From Marsupella aquatica (lineage: Eukaryota > Marchantiophyta): a stretch of 64,000 nucleotides of DNA. Of the stretch, positions 10,626-20,858 are shown in pieces; the stretch's first letter is position 1, and each line of letters begins with the position of its first letter. Both the position numbers and the translations under genes were made by a program. A model generated the notes under the pieces. That model was not told the DNA's origin, did no database searches, and saw only the letters and a list, made by a program, of their open reading frames with translations. The stretch lies in the NCBI GenBank assembly GCA_973895155.1, contig OZ316896.1, positions 22,010,001 through 22,074,000 on the forward strand. Direction: 5' to 3'.

Positions 10626-12869
10626 ATGACAAGGAAAGTACTTTGGGTGGATGGATGGTCAACTCCTGCATGGGTTAAGCCAAGGGCGAATGTGATTACT
10701 CACTGCAGCTTTCAATCTCATGTTAGTTATGACACGAGAGATCGGTCTCAAGTCACGACAAAAGGGACTGGCAGTAGGCATATGCATGAAACAATTGCTG
10801 TTTTGAAAGATCGTCTACAGCGAGGCATTCCTACAGACTCGTACACATATGTTAGAGTTCTGCACATGTGCTCGCAACGGAAAGACCTTTCAGCAGCCAA
10901 GCAGATTCACGATTGCATCATCGAGAGTGGAATTCATAAACATTCATATGTGGCAATCACACTCTTGAATGTGTACATAAAATGCGGAGGATTGTTAGAT
11001 GCACGCCGAGTTTTTGATCAACTTAAGAAGAAGAGTGTTAAAACTTGGAATGCGATGATAGCAGGATATGCTAACAGTAAGCATGCTGAATCTGTATCAG
11101 ACCTTTTTAATCAAATGCTCCAAGAAGGCGTGCAGCCTAATGAGATGACATATTTGAGTATCCTGAAAGGATGTGCCAGCCCATTAGCTCTAACACGTGG
11201 AAAAGAAATTCATGAGCGTATTCGACATGCCGGCTTCGAATCAGACGTGCGTGTAGGGACTGCCCTCCTACGGATGTACGCAAAATGTGAGTGCATCACT
11301 GAGGCAAGGATAGTTTTTGAGAAGTTGACCAATCGAGATGTCATTACATGGAATGTTATGATTGGAGCATGTGCAGAACGTGGTGATGGTTTGGAAGCAT
11401 ATCGACTGTTCCTTCAAATGAGACGGGAAGGCTTCGAACCAGATGCAATCACTTATCTGAGCATCCTGAATGCATCTGCAAGTGCGGGGGCTTTGGAGTG
11501 GGTGAAGGACGTTCATGGCCACGCTAGCAAAGCCGGACTGGAGTCGGATTTGCGTGTAGGCAGTGCACTCATCCACATGTATGCACAGGGTGGCAGTATA
11601 GATGACGCCCGACTAGTTTTTGATAGAATGGAGAAACGCGATGTATTCACATGGAATTTAATGATCGGTGGACTTGCACAACATGGATGTGGCCATGAAG
11701 CATATCGACTGTTTCTCGAAATGCGACGTGAAGGCTTCGAACCAAATACATTCACATATGGGAGCATCCTGAATGCATCTGCAAGTGAGGGGGCTTTGGA
11801 ATGGGTGAAGGCAGTTCATGGCCATGCTAGCAAAGGGGGACTGGAGTCAGAGTTGCGTGTGGGCAGTGCACTGGTTCACATGTATGCAGAGTGTGGCAGT
11901 ATAGCTGACGCCCGACTTGTTTTTAACAGAATGGAGAAACGCGATGTAGTCACATGGAACATAATGATCGGTGGACTTGGGCAACACGGCTATAGCCAGG
12001 AAGCCCTGGAACTTTTCAGAAAAATGAATGCAGACCATGTGAAGCCCATCGAGACGTCATTCGTAGCTGTGTTGTCAGCCTGTTCTCATGGTGGCCTTAT
12101 TGATGATGGCCGTAGAATCTTTTCAGCTATGACGCAAGATTATGGTATCGAGCGTAATGTTGTTCACTATAACCTCATGGTGGATATTCTTGGGCGGGCG
12201 GGATACGTAGAGGAAGCAAAGCAGTTCATCAGTGAGATGCCGATCGAACCAGATGACGTGACTTGGACAGCCTTGCTTGGGGCTTGTAGAACTTACGGTA
12301 ACGTGGAGCTCGGCGAACTGGCCGCTAACGAGCTTTTCAAGTTGAAACCCGGTAAGGCTTCTACATATGTGCTGCTCTCCAATATCTATGCTGCAGCTGG
12401 GAAGTGGGCGAAGGTGTCAACTGTGCGCACTATGATGCAAGAGAGAGGTGTTCGGAAAGAGCCAGGGCGCAGCTGGATTAAGGTTGACAACCAGATTCAT
12501 GAATTTGTTGTGGGGGATACATCTCACCCAGAAGCGAAGGCAATATATACTGAGTTGAATAAATTGAGTGAAAAACTGAAGGCTGAAGGCTACATTCCAG
12601 ATACCCGGCTTGTGTTGCATGATATGAATGAGGAGGATAAAGAGCTAGCTCTTTGTTGTCATAGTGAGAAGTTGGCTATTGCTTACGGACTTATGCACCT
12701 ACCTTGGGGAGAACCAATTCGTGTAAGTAAGAACCTTCGGGTGTGTTCAGATTGCCACTCAGCAACCAAGTACATCTCTAAGGTGACCGGACGCGAGATT
12801 ATTGCGAGGGATGCAAATCGGTTCCACCATTTTAAAGATGGAATATGTTCTTGTGGTGATTACTGGTGA
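10626..12869 (+). CDS. PLS-class pentatricopeptide repeat protein with DYW domain
   Basis: 747 residues in one exon. DYW PPR proteins act in mitochondria or plastids as RNA editing factors: the repeats bind a specific RNA site and the DYW domain is the zinc-dependent cytidine deaminase. The N-terminal 50 residues are basic and Ser/Thr-containing, fitting an organelle targeting peptide. PPR motifs of P, L and S type run from about residue 65 to 560 (for example VKTWNAMIAGYA, RDVITWNVMIGACAE), followed by E and E+ segments. The deaminase motif HSE is at 679-681, the CxxCH zinc ligands at 707-711, and the chain ends in the canonical GDYW. Nothing essential is missing. Two successive 101-residue PPR triplets are near copies (see repeat). 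The ATG at 10626 gives the full frame; an in-frame ATG 53 codons on would remove the leader. Target RNA and organelle cannot be read from sequence. Confidence 0.97.
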   Translation: MTRKVLWVDGWSTPAWVKPRANVITHCSFQSHVSYDTRDRSQVTTKGTGSRHMHETIAVLKDRLQRGIPTDSYTYVRVLHMCSQRKDLSAAKQIHDCIIESGIHKHSYVAITLLNVYIKCGGLLDARRVFDQLKKKSVKTWNAMIAGYANSKHAESVSDLFNQMLQEGVQPNEMTYLSILKGCASPLALTRGKEIHERIRHAGFESDVRVGTALLRMYAKCECITEARIVFEKLTNRDVITWNVMIGACAERGDGLEAYRLFLQMRREGFEPDAITYLSILNASASAGALEWVKDVHGHASKAGLESDLRVGSALIHMYAQGGSIDDARLVFDRMEKRDVFTWNLMIGGLAQHGCGHEAYRLFLEMRREGFEPNTFTYGSILNASASEGALEWVKAVHGHASKGGLESELRVGSALVHMYAECGSIADARLVFNRMEKRDVVTWNIMIGGLGQHGYSQEALELFRKMNADHVKPIETSFVAVLSACSHGGLIDDGRRIFSAMTQDYGIERNVVHYNLMVDILGRAGYVEEAKQFISEMPIEPDDVTWTALLGACRTYGNVELGELAANELFKLKPGKASTYVLLSNIYAAAGKWAKVSTVRTMMQERGVRKEPGRSWIKVDNQIHEFVVGDTSHPEAKAIYTELNKLSEKLKAEGYIPDTRLVLHDMNEEDKELALCCHSEKLAIAYGLMHLPWGEPIRVSKNLRVCSDCHSATKYISKVTGREIIARDANRFHHFKDGICSCGDYW
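11394..11999 (+). repeat. 303-bp tandem duplication inside the PPR gene
   Basis: Units 11394-11696 and 11697-11999 each encode a 101-residue PPR triplet beginning EAYRLFL and containing REGFEP, GALEWVK, VHGHASK and MEKRDV. The period is exactly 303 bp, which keeps frame and adds three whole PPR motifs. The following copy starts EALELFR at 12000 and is more diverged. Confidence 0.95.
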
Positions 12870-13570
12870 ACCCAGATTGAAAGCTGTGTTGGGCTGGCTG
12901 GAAAGTGACTTAAAGCAGTACTACTGGCAGCGCAGATACGATCAGGTTTTCGTTGCTGCAATTCTGTAACATTAATTTTGAGATTTTGCAATTTGGGGTT
13001 GTAAGTAGCCGTCGTCTGGCTGAAAGAAATTTTCATGTAAGACAAATGCTCCGAGAGCTTAGTTTAGATGCGCGAAATCAAGCGCTTGGCTTGATGTGTA
13101 GAAACTTCTTTTCATATCTTCGTCAAATTTGGTCTTTAGATTACAAGAAGGGTTTGCATACAGTAGTTGCCTTGCCGTGAACATGGTACTGGAAGGGAAC
13201 TCATACGGCTACCAGGAGACGGTAAAATTAAGGGCAGGAAGATAAAAGCGGCTACTTCACGATATCGTGCCAATTCTGGTTTTAAGCTACCGCATACTTG
13301 TTTCATGGCTTTCAACTGAGCCGTAGAACCAACGCCGGAGCTTTATTGGTTCCATTAGCAAGGGGGGTGTAGCCGATCGAAGAGCGAGAATAAGCTAGTC
13401 AGTGAGAACAGCTCTACTTTCTACTTGTAGCTAGACCGTCTTCAAAATCATTTTGTAGCTAGACCGAGCAGAATAGAACATTAAGCAATCAGTTTCAGAG
13501 TTCATTGACTTGTAGAGGAAGCCTTTCGCTCTCAGACTCCAGATCTTATACAGCTTAATGATGCAGGTTG

Positions 13571-13889
13571 AAGGTTAGACATTTCAATTCTAGTAAGGGG
13601 GATTGTCAACCAGGGCAGAGGCGGACGTGATCGTGTTGGTGTCCTTGCGAAGGCACCAGTAGATCCTCTCGATCAAAGAGAAATAGGCTATGAAGAAAGC
13701 GAGTCTCACAAAGCAAAAGATGGATCAGAGGCATCTTACTGGGCCGAAGTAGATCTCAGTAGCTCAGGAATTACAAGGCGGAAAGACTGGCCTCCTGGGA
13801 TAGTTGTCGCAAAACTGACTCAGAGACAGACTCTGATGCCTACAAGAGACCCCTTGAAACACTCTCATTTTTCAACTTGTAAATAGCAA
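13571..13889 (+). other. unrecognised open stretch without ATG
   Basis: A frame open for about 105 codons in otherwise stop-rich sequence, ending TAG near 13889. It contains EIGYEESESHKAKDGSEASY and RRKDWPPGIVVAKL. I do not recognise it and see no start or flanking exon. The rest of 12,870-15,203 shows no supported gene. A repeated word TTGTAGCTAGACCG occurs twice near 13,427 and 13,455. Confidence 0.25.
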
Positions 13890-15203
13890 ATCCAACAACA
13901 GAGGCGGTCGTGTCCCCTCAATGTCTTTTCTCTTTTCGGATCTTGATATATAGTTTTCAGATTTTGAATAGCAATCGTCTGGGATTCCACAAAGTTTCCA
14001 ATTATTGGCAATGAACCCTGAGGGAGAAATAAATTTTGTTTTAATTCTGATCTCCTAAACCCTGAACCTTGACATGTTGAGGCCAGTACATTGAAGTGAC
14101 TCTTCTGCACGGGCTTGTAGGATTTCAGAAAGAGTTTGAGACGACCAGCGTTTTCTAAGCTACCAAATCTCCGGTATAGCCTTATGGTATTCAGTTTAAA
14201 TTACATGCGAAGAGAAAAGGAACGGCCTCAGATGTTTTTACCAACGCGACCAAAAATAGTATGTTAAGGTTGACTTGCTTCACCAGAAAACGATGAACTA
14301 TTTCGAACTGACGTTCACCATAAGTTTCTCGCTTGGTATTGCAGGCTTTGGGCTTCCCAATGCCTCAGTTTGACCATGTATCACTGATACTTGCTTCGGA
14401 TCGAAGTAAGGTATCGAAGAGGCGCGGCGCGACGTCCGTGGGACAGGCAAGGTAGATTCTCACTTTGTTTTCCACAGTTGAAATGTAGTCACAATCGTAA
14501 TTGCTACTTGTAAAGATATCTAACAACTCACTTGGACACTTGAGAAAGCCAGCTTCGTTTATTTGGCTGCATGGATGTTTGCTGCACTCGTGCCTTGAAT
14601 CAGCCGCAGCCCTTGGACTCCTTTTTTCACTTCAGTCTTTGTATATACACATCCTCTTAACCGTATGGGAGGGGAGATACAAAAAGGAAACCCGGCATCA
14701 ACGTAGTTTGGATATGTTTGCAGTTTAAGAAGACGAGATATCTGCCACAAGCTATGGTCAAATTACTTAGCTCTTCTTGGTTGGAACGATGGTTTGGAGT
14801 AAATTTTCCCCATTGAACGTCAGTTCATTCTTGATTAGGTAAAAGTCTCTGGCCTATGGTTCTGCTTGTTCTTTCTACCATGCATGTCTTCTGTCTCATT
14901 GCTTGTGAATATTAAGAGATTATGTTGTAGGACAATTCTCTGTGGAGACTTCAGTAAGATAAACAGTTTCTACCATATGCACTGCAAATATCTGAAGTGT
15001 CATGCGCTGTGCAGTTGAAGAATATTCTATTGCTCGGGTTGCGAAGAGTGAAGCAATTTTTGATAACACAAAGTTGGGATACGTGTCTTCCTTTCCTTCC
15101 TTGTCCGAAGAAGATAGTTTTTCTCCTGTGAATAGAATGGTTTTCAACCGCTAAAAAGGTGTGGCTTGACTCTTGTAAATAACAACTATTGTTTGAATGG
15201 AGC

Positions 15204-15293
15204 AGATGGATGAATGGACAACATTTGGGGGCTCGTCCTGTTGAAGATGTGAGCAGGATGTTGGGTGAGCAGTGGGTGAATCGGGTTGTTTTA
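15204..15293 (+). pseudogene. glutamyl-tRNA synthetase fragment, 3' part
   Basis: Encodes RWMNGQHLGARPVEDVSRML and GEQWVNRVVL, matching the segment of organelle-type glutamyl-tRNA synthetase after the KMSKS region, where the anticodon-binding part begins. It lies on the same strand as the 5' pieces at 7.8-8.2 kb, with the PPR gene between. Flanking sequence does not continue the enzyme. Confidence 0.65.
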
Positions 15294-15834
15294 AAAAGGC
15301 TGAACGGCTTTGGCCGCTCGCTTCCCCGCGGACCAACGAGACCATTCAAATACAAGAAAGGTGAACCCCTTTCAACTGAAAGCAGAGAACACAACAAACA
15401 AGGACACCGGGTTAGTTCCAACGACTTACACCAACGGCATATAACATGAGTAAAGAAAACCAAAAACAACGTAAGGTAATGACACGTGGTGAGAGCACAG
15501 GCTAAGACTCGCGGCATATTACATGAGTAAGAAGTAACCGGAGAACTCTAAGAACAGGTAGCAGTCGATCACACGAGTATCCTGTCACAGACTTGGTGGC
15601 TTTCCCTGCAATTCATTCCCATTTCTCCAAACGGAATGCTAGCCTAGCTCTTCATAAACATTTATGATTTCATCGCCCGATTCCCAGTCGACATGAACGA
15701 TTCCCTGATTTACAGTTATAGAGAGAGCCCATATTTACTTTGACTACCTCGAATCCAGAAGGACACCCTTCAACATCAAGACCGTTCCGAACATATGGAC
15801 AATGGACACCAGGATAAAGGAGGAAACATCAAAC

Positions 15835-16475
15835 TTATTCTTCAATGGTTCGTGAATTTAACCACGATCTCAGGGCACTTTCACGCAATGCTTTATGAAC
15901 ATAAGAATGTACATCTAGCACTTTGAGCCTTCGAATACTAGTCAATGAGCTGCCCTCCTTGCCCTCAACGCTCTCTGTGGGAGATTCGAGGTTCTCTATG
16001 CTTCTGGGCTGTTCCTCAGATTCTACGAGCTCTGTCATCTGACTTGTGAGTGGAACTGTGACACTTGTGGTCATCCGGGATACTTGATCCGAAGCACATC
16101 TCCCAGAATCAATGGTATTACCTTCCATCTCTGAACTTACTACTCCCAGATCTTGAAGACAGTTGGTTGAGTTCCATTGATCCACATTTGATGGCTGTAC
16201 GAGAAGTTTTGATTGCTGCAGACCGATTCGTTGCTTATTCTTCTCCAAACGTTCACGTAGACGCTTTTGATTTTCAGGTTTAAGTAGCGTTTCAACAGCA
16301 TCTGAAAGAAGCTCTACCACCTCATTTCTGTTCAAGTAGGATCCTTTGTCATCAACGCTACTCGCAAATATCAGAAACTTCCTTTCCGTTCTCAAACATT
16401 TGAGATCGAAGACTGAGGTTCTCACGCCCTTGCTGGGAAACCTTCGGAGTTTGAGACCTCGACCTTGCTTCTGCC
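15835..16475 (-). CDS. uncharacterised protein exon, left copy
   Basis: An open exon of about 210 codons ending TAA at 15835. It can start at an AG acceptor near 16,476 (CTTACTTGGCAG). It encodes SSVDDKGSYLNRNEVVELL, a basic helical stretch KPENQKRLRERLEKNKQRIG, an acidic Ser/Thr-rich middle and DVHSYVHKALRESALRSWL near the C-terminus. I do not recognise the family. The same exon lies in the right arm with a one-base deletion, so this is the better preserved copy. No upstream exon is identified, and 16,476-17,416 shows nothing else. Confidence 0.5.
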
Positions 16476-17416
16476 AAGTAAGAAAAAATGCTCTCAGTAC
16501 CTATGAAATCGACCCCGATGGGGATCATGAACAGGGGGACAGAGTAGCCAGGTTTTAATGACATAAATCAGGAAAGATCACTCAGTCAATTGGAAAATGG
16601 GATTCTAAACAACTCGTTTTCGATTCACTTGTAGAGAACACTGAAAACTTGCACTCCTTCACTGAAACCCCAACCTGTTGAAGCTGTTTTCTATGTTTTT
16701 CTCCTGCCAAAAGCGGCCATGTAGGGTGTTCATGAAGAACAGCTGGTTCATGAAGAACAGCACCCCAAACCTATCCGACTTTAACTAGACGACAACATCA
16801 GTACAAAAATCACCTGAGAATGTCATGGCCAACACAGTAGCTGCATGAGAAATAGCTTCTTCCTGACTACGTGAAGAGGCATTGGACACGGCTCACAACA
16901 ATCAAATTAGTATTCTCTAAACACTCGAGCATTACGATGAGAGTCTCCGCTGATGGTAGGACAGGAGGACGACGGGGCTACCTGGTGCTTCTACTAGAGA
17001 GCAAAATTCTATGAAATTCGTTCTACTCTCCAAATCGCTCATCGTCTATTGAAGAGACTGTCGTCCCATCTTCCCCAGCTCGTGCAAATGTCATTAAATC
17101 TATGACGCCGTCTAAATCAGGGCGCAATTTCATAAAGTTCGATCGACTACCCGCATTTGATATTCAAAATTAGTTTCATTGTACAATGCTGCATTCTCGT
17201 AGACATACGACAGCTGAGGACGATGCATACTGCTAGGGGAAGTCTCGGCATGTCTGAGACATGTATAGCACTCTAAATTCGAAAATAAGAAGTTGATTTC
17301 TTGTGGGAACTATCTTCGACAGCTAAAGCAGGTCCCGAACGGTCTCTCTAAGCAGTGACATATCATTATCTAGAATAGAAGGCAGCAGTTCAAGTCAGTC
17401 ACTCCTCGATTGGAAC

Positions 17417-17773
17417 ATGGACGCCAGGTTTCGGGTTCCAGGCTTGGACCAAAGGAGTGGTGTTGAAAAGACCCACAACACGGAACCCAATTGGTGTAAT
17501 TTCGAACAACTAGAGAAACCTCGCGAGTCACAGTCGTCTCCCTACCTCTCTTCCCTTTCCAATTCCACGGTAATGGTGCCCAATGACTCCAAAATTAGGG
17601 CACCGCACGATCCACAAAAGTATTTATCAGCTCAAATTCATTCAATCGAATGTGATTTCAGTGTTTGCCCCGTAGTAAGGATAACTGTGGCTAAGGATCG
17701 AATTCGGCTCACACCAATTGATTTCCCAACTACATGTGGCTTCGGAATCCACTGCCTCCGAGAGTTAAAATGA
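17417..17773 (+). CDS. hypothetical ORF, left-arm copy
   Basis: 118 codons from ATG. The same frame is open in the right arm (39,846-40,196, minus) and about nine in ten residues agree until the last 15, where the frames diverge. No family is recognised. Substitutions are often non-synonymous, so it may be a non-coding sequence that happens to be open. Confidence 0.25.
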   Translation: MDARFRVPGLDQRSGVEKTHNTEPNWCNFEQLEKPRESQSSPYLSSLSNSTVMVPNDSKIRAPHDPQKYLSAQIHSIECDFSVCPVVRITVAKDRIRLTPIDFPTTCGFGIHCLRELK

Positions 17774-17905
17774 GGTTAATTCTCCAAAAACAAAACCAAT
17801 TGCAGGATTACAAAATAGCACACACAAGCGATCCTGTTGCTCTCGAAGCAACGAAAGGAGTTATGTCCGAGCAATTCCAGCAAATTAACACAAAATTGAG
17901 GTCAA

Positions 17906-18316
17906 TTGCCAGAAAAGAATCCCATGCCTATCGCAACCTTTCAGGTTCTTATTTCAGTGTCTATCTGTACAATTGTGGCCGAATGGTATCCGCTGGAAGG
18001 ATTCTTCACGGAATTGACCAGAGAAAGTAATCCAGAGGAGCGACTCACCGGCTGCTTCAGCTCGGATGCTGATCCGCTGCAGCAAGAGCAGCAGATTTTG
18101 GTGTGTTGGGTTGCAACACAGAGTCTCGTTGGTGTAAGACTTGAAGGGCGCTTCCCGTCTGGCCCCATCTTCAGAAACATCGAAGAGCTTTCGACCAGGA
18201 TCACCATCTGGGCGCTTGCTGACATTAGATTGTCTCTCTGGCGGGTGAGAAACCGATTCAATTTCTTGGAAGAAACAGATCTCGATGATTGTGCACGACG
18301 TCCAGAGCTTTTGTAG
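17906..18316 (+). CDS. hypothetical ORF, left-arm copy
   Basis: 136 codons, partly conserved in the right arm near 39,354-39,665 but there interrupted. The opposite strand is also open and reads a Cys-rich KICCSCCSGSASE, so the coding strand is undecided. No family is recognised. Confidence 0.2.
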   Translation: MPEKNPMPIATFQVLISVSICTIVAEWYPLEGFFTELTRESNPEERLTGCFSSDADPLQQEQQILVCWVATQSLVGVRLEGRFPSGPIFRNIEELSTRITIWALADIRLSLWRVRNRFNFLEETDLDDCARRPELL

Positions 18317-18489
18317 GTATAGTTAAGGAGGGAGAGTGTACCAAATTGAAGTTACCTAGGAGAGCAATAATTTATCTGGCAAATCAAACCACTGTAATAT
18401 CCTCTCCTGTCATTTCATCCCTTCCCCTTCTCTGTTTACAAAATGCATCGGGCTAGGAAGCAAATCAAACCAGTGTAATATCCTCTCCT

Positions 18490-18839
18490 AACCAGTTGGC
18501 TTAGGTCAATTGGCCAAGGGGTTTGCTCGAACTGAGAGGTCCCGGGTTCAATCCCCCTCCACACACTCGGGTGTGGAGTGTATATGTGTGTGGTGTGGAG
18601 TGTATATGTGTGTAGGTGGGATGGGTTTTGTGGGTAGTGGATTGGAATTCTGATTATCTGCTCGGCCCCTGGTCATACACTTTGTGGCCCTGATGTAATC
18701 CTCTCTCCTTCCTGGTGCGGGTCCCTGTCGGATCCGTTGGGGCTCACCCTGGTCTAGGTTCCCTACAGAAAAACTGTCACATTGGGATGAGGGGAGTCTA
18801 GTTGCATTTCCTCCCCATTTCCATTCCAGACAAAAAAAA
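18490..18839 (+). mobile_element. tRNA-derived SINE
   Basis: The head carries a tRNA-like pol III promoter: box A around TTGGCTTAGGTCAATTGG and box B GGGTTCAATCCCC at about 18,543-18,555. The element ends in CAAAAAAAA. It is flanked by GTAATATCCTCTCCT (18,475-18,489) and a near-identical GTAATATATCCTCTCTT (from 18,840), the target duplication. It was inserted into the second unit of an 80-bp tandem duplication, which is continuous when the SINE is removed. Confidence 0.8.
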
Positions 18840-19825
18840 GTAATATATCCTCTCTTGTCATTTCAACCCTTTCCCTCCGTTTACAAAATGCATCGGGCTA
18901 GGAAGCAATCCTGGCCATTGCTGAAGTCCCATGTTCGTTAGATAAAAAAAAATCCTCCTATTCCCCCAACCCTAAACCTGGAGCCCTCCCTCCATAATGT
19001 GCCTTCCCACCTTGGAGCTCCCTCACTTAGGGAGGGGGAGGAGAGAAAGGGAAAGGAGAGGAGAGGGGGAAAAGGGAAAAAGAAGGAAAAAATGACTATA
19101 AAAAACAAAATTGTCCCCCTCATAGGGCGCACTGCCATGGGACCCTATGACCACCAAGGCCATCTCTTGCGCCCTCCCACAAGCTTGCCCTCCCCAACAA
19201 CATTGCTTTCACAACAACATCGACCAATATGACAATGTTTTAATAGCAACAATCACTCAACCAAAATGACTACACGCGACACAGCTGAAACAACAACACC
19301 TTTGAATTTCACAGTTACATGGCCGTAATGACAACCCAATTGAATTCCACAACCACAACATGGCAGCAATGACAACCTTGCCATAACGACAACACAATAA
19401 CAATGATAATAGTGCAATGATGGGGCATTGGGCTCAAAGGTTTGGGTTTCTGCTAAAAGATTATCCTTTTGGTCAATATTGTTGTTGCAAAGGTAATGTT
19501 GCTAGGGAGGGTGAGGGCACAGGAGGGCACAGGGAGTGCACAACAGGTGGTTGGGGCATCACAGAGTCGGGCGCAGAGTGTTAGGTGTGGTTATGCTGCC
19601 CTATCTGAAGGGAGAGGATTTTTCCTTTTTTCATCCACCTTTTTCCTGGTTTTTTCCCTCCCATGTGCCCTTCCTCCCTCACTTATCTCTCTCCTTCAGT
19701 ATTCCCTTCCTTCCTTCCTCCCTCCTTTCATGTAGTTTTTCTTCCCTCCAACAAAATTAATAGGAAAACAGAAAATAGGGAGGAAATAATAAACTTAAAC
19801 CAAAAGCAATACAAAATTCACTCAT

Positions 19826-20178
19826 TGCTATTAGGCATTTACTCTTAGGTCTAGGGTTACAACTGTAACTGTAGTTAGGGCTGACATTAGTCACACACTA
19901 GGCTACGTTAACTAGGTTGCACATTATATCCCAAACATTGTTTGCTTGGATAGGAGGAACTTAGGCTCAGGCTTAGGCTCATTGTTACAAAGCCAGTTGA
20001 GAGATAAAGAGATCTTGTATTGCGAAGACTCGGTATGGCCGACCGACTAGAGTGCAGTAAAGCTCTCGTGTGTTCTCGTTGACGTAGCCTTAGCTGAGGT
20101 GAACCACATATCTCTCTGTGTTGACTACTTATGCGTCGGATATTCATGGGCTTGCTGTTGTGAATGTAGTCTTTGTTT
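19826..20178 (+). mobile_element. degenerate LTR related to the solo LTR at 56,054
   Basis: Follows the solo LTR base by base with many changes. Shared words include CTTAGGTCTAG, GTGCAGTAAAGCTC, GTGAACCACATATCTCTCTGTG and TTCATGGGCTTGC. The 3' end and any target duplication are not preserved, so borders are approximate. Confidence 0.6.
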
Positions 20179-20790
20179 GCTTTATGTACAGTATAGCCAA
20201 CACAGGTACCTTGTATTACCATAGATTTGAAGCAATTACATCGGTCCCTTGGACATCCCCTTTTGCTCAATTCAAGGGTGTCAAAAAATGTAGAATACAG
20301 GATAAATTACATAAAGGCAGGTTTGTTGTTTACTCCTTCAGTCATTCAAGTTTGTTAACAGACCTTGGGAATGATAGATTTTGGAGGTTTGTTTATTTAC
20401 TATATCTAGTGGTTGATTTTGGAGCATTCCCTTATGATAGTGGTTGATCTTCTAGGCTTCCCAAACTAGTGTGTGCTCCTTTGTGTTTTAAATCCAGGCC
20501 TGGTAGTATTATTTGTCACTTTTAGTTTACCTTCCACACAAACTAAGGCTCTTAGCCTCTTTCGCTCTAATAGTTACATCTTGGCAGCTCTTAAGCTGAA
20601 TAGATTCTTCCATCATTGTGATATTCTTGCAATTTCTTATTCCCAAGCGACTCAAAACTTTGGCCACAATTTGTCATTCAATTTTCATCGGGCTGGATTA
20701 TTATTTTGTGATTAATGTAAAGACTGAAGAAATATCTTCTGCGCGCAAACTCAGTGAGTCTTTAGACAATGATTGAGAGTAGACAATGAT

Positions 20791-20858
20791 GGAAAATTCA
20801 ATTAAAAAAAGAAATAGACAATGATGGAAGAGAGTCTTTTTTTAATTGAATTTTTGTA
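20791..20858. repeat. hairpin at the end of the left-arm insertion
   Basis: AAAATTCAATTAAAAAAAG and CTTTTTTTAATTGAATTTT are exact reverse complements about 25 bp apart. Homology to the right arm resumes immediately afterwards, so this may mark the border of the inserted block. Confidence 0.7.

Noticed and set aside
17941-18261. Cys-rich small protein (KICCSCCSGSASE) on the minus strand
   Set aside because: The Cys cluster does not fit metallothionein spacing, the opposite strand is equally open, and the right-arm copy is not conserved around it.
18938-19138. Hydrophobic minus-strand ORF (FFFPFPPLLSFPF)
   Set aside because: It is translation of a purine-rich low-complexity tract.
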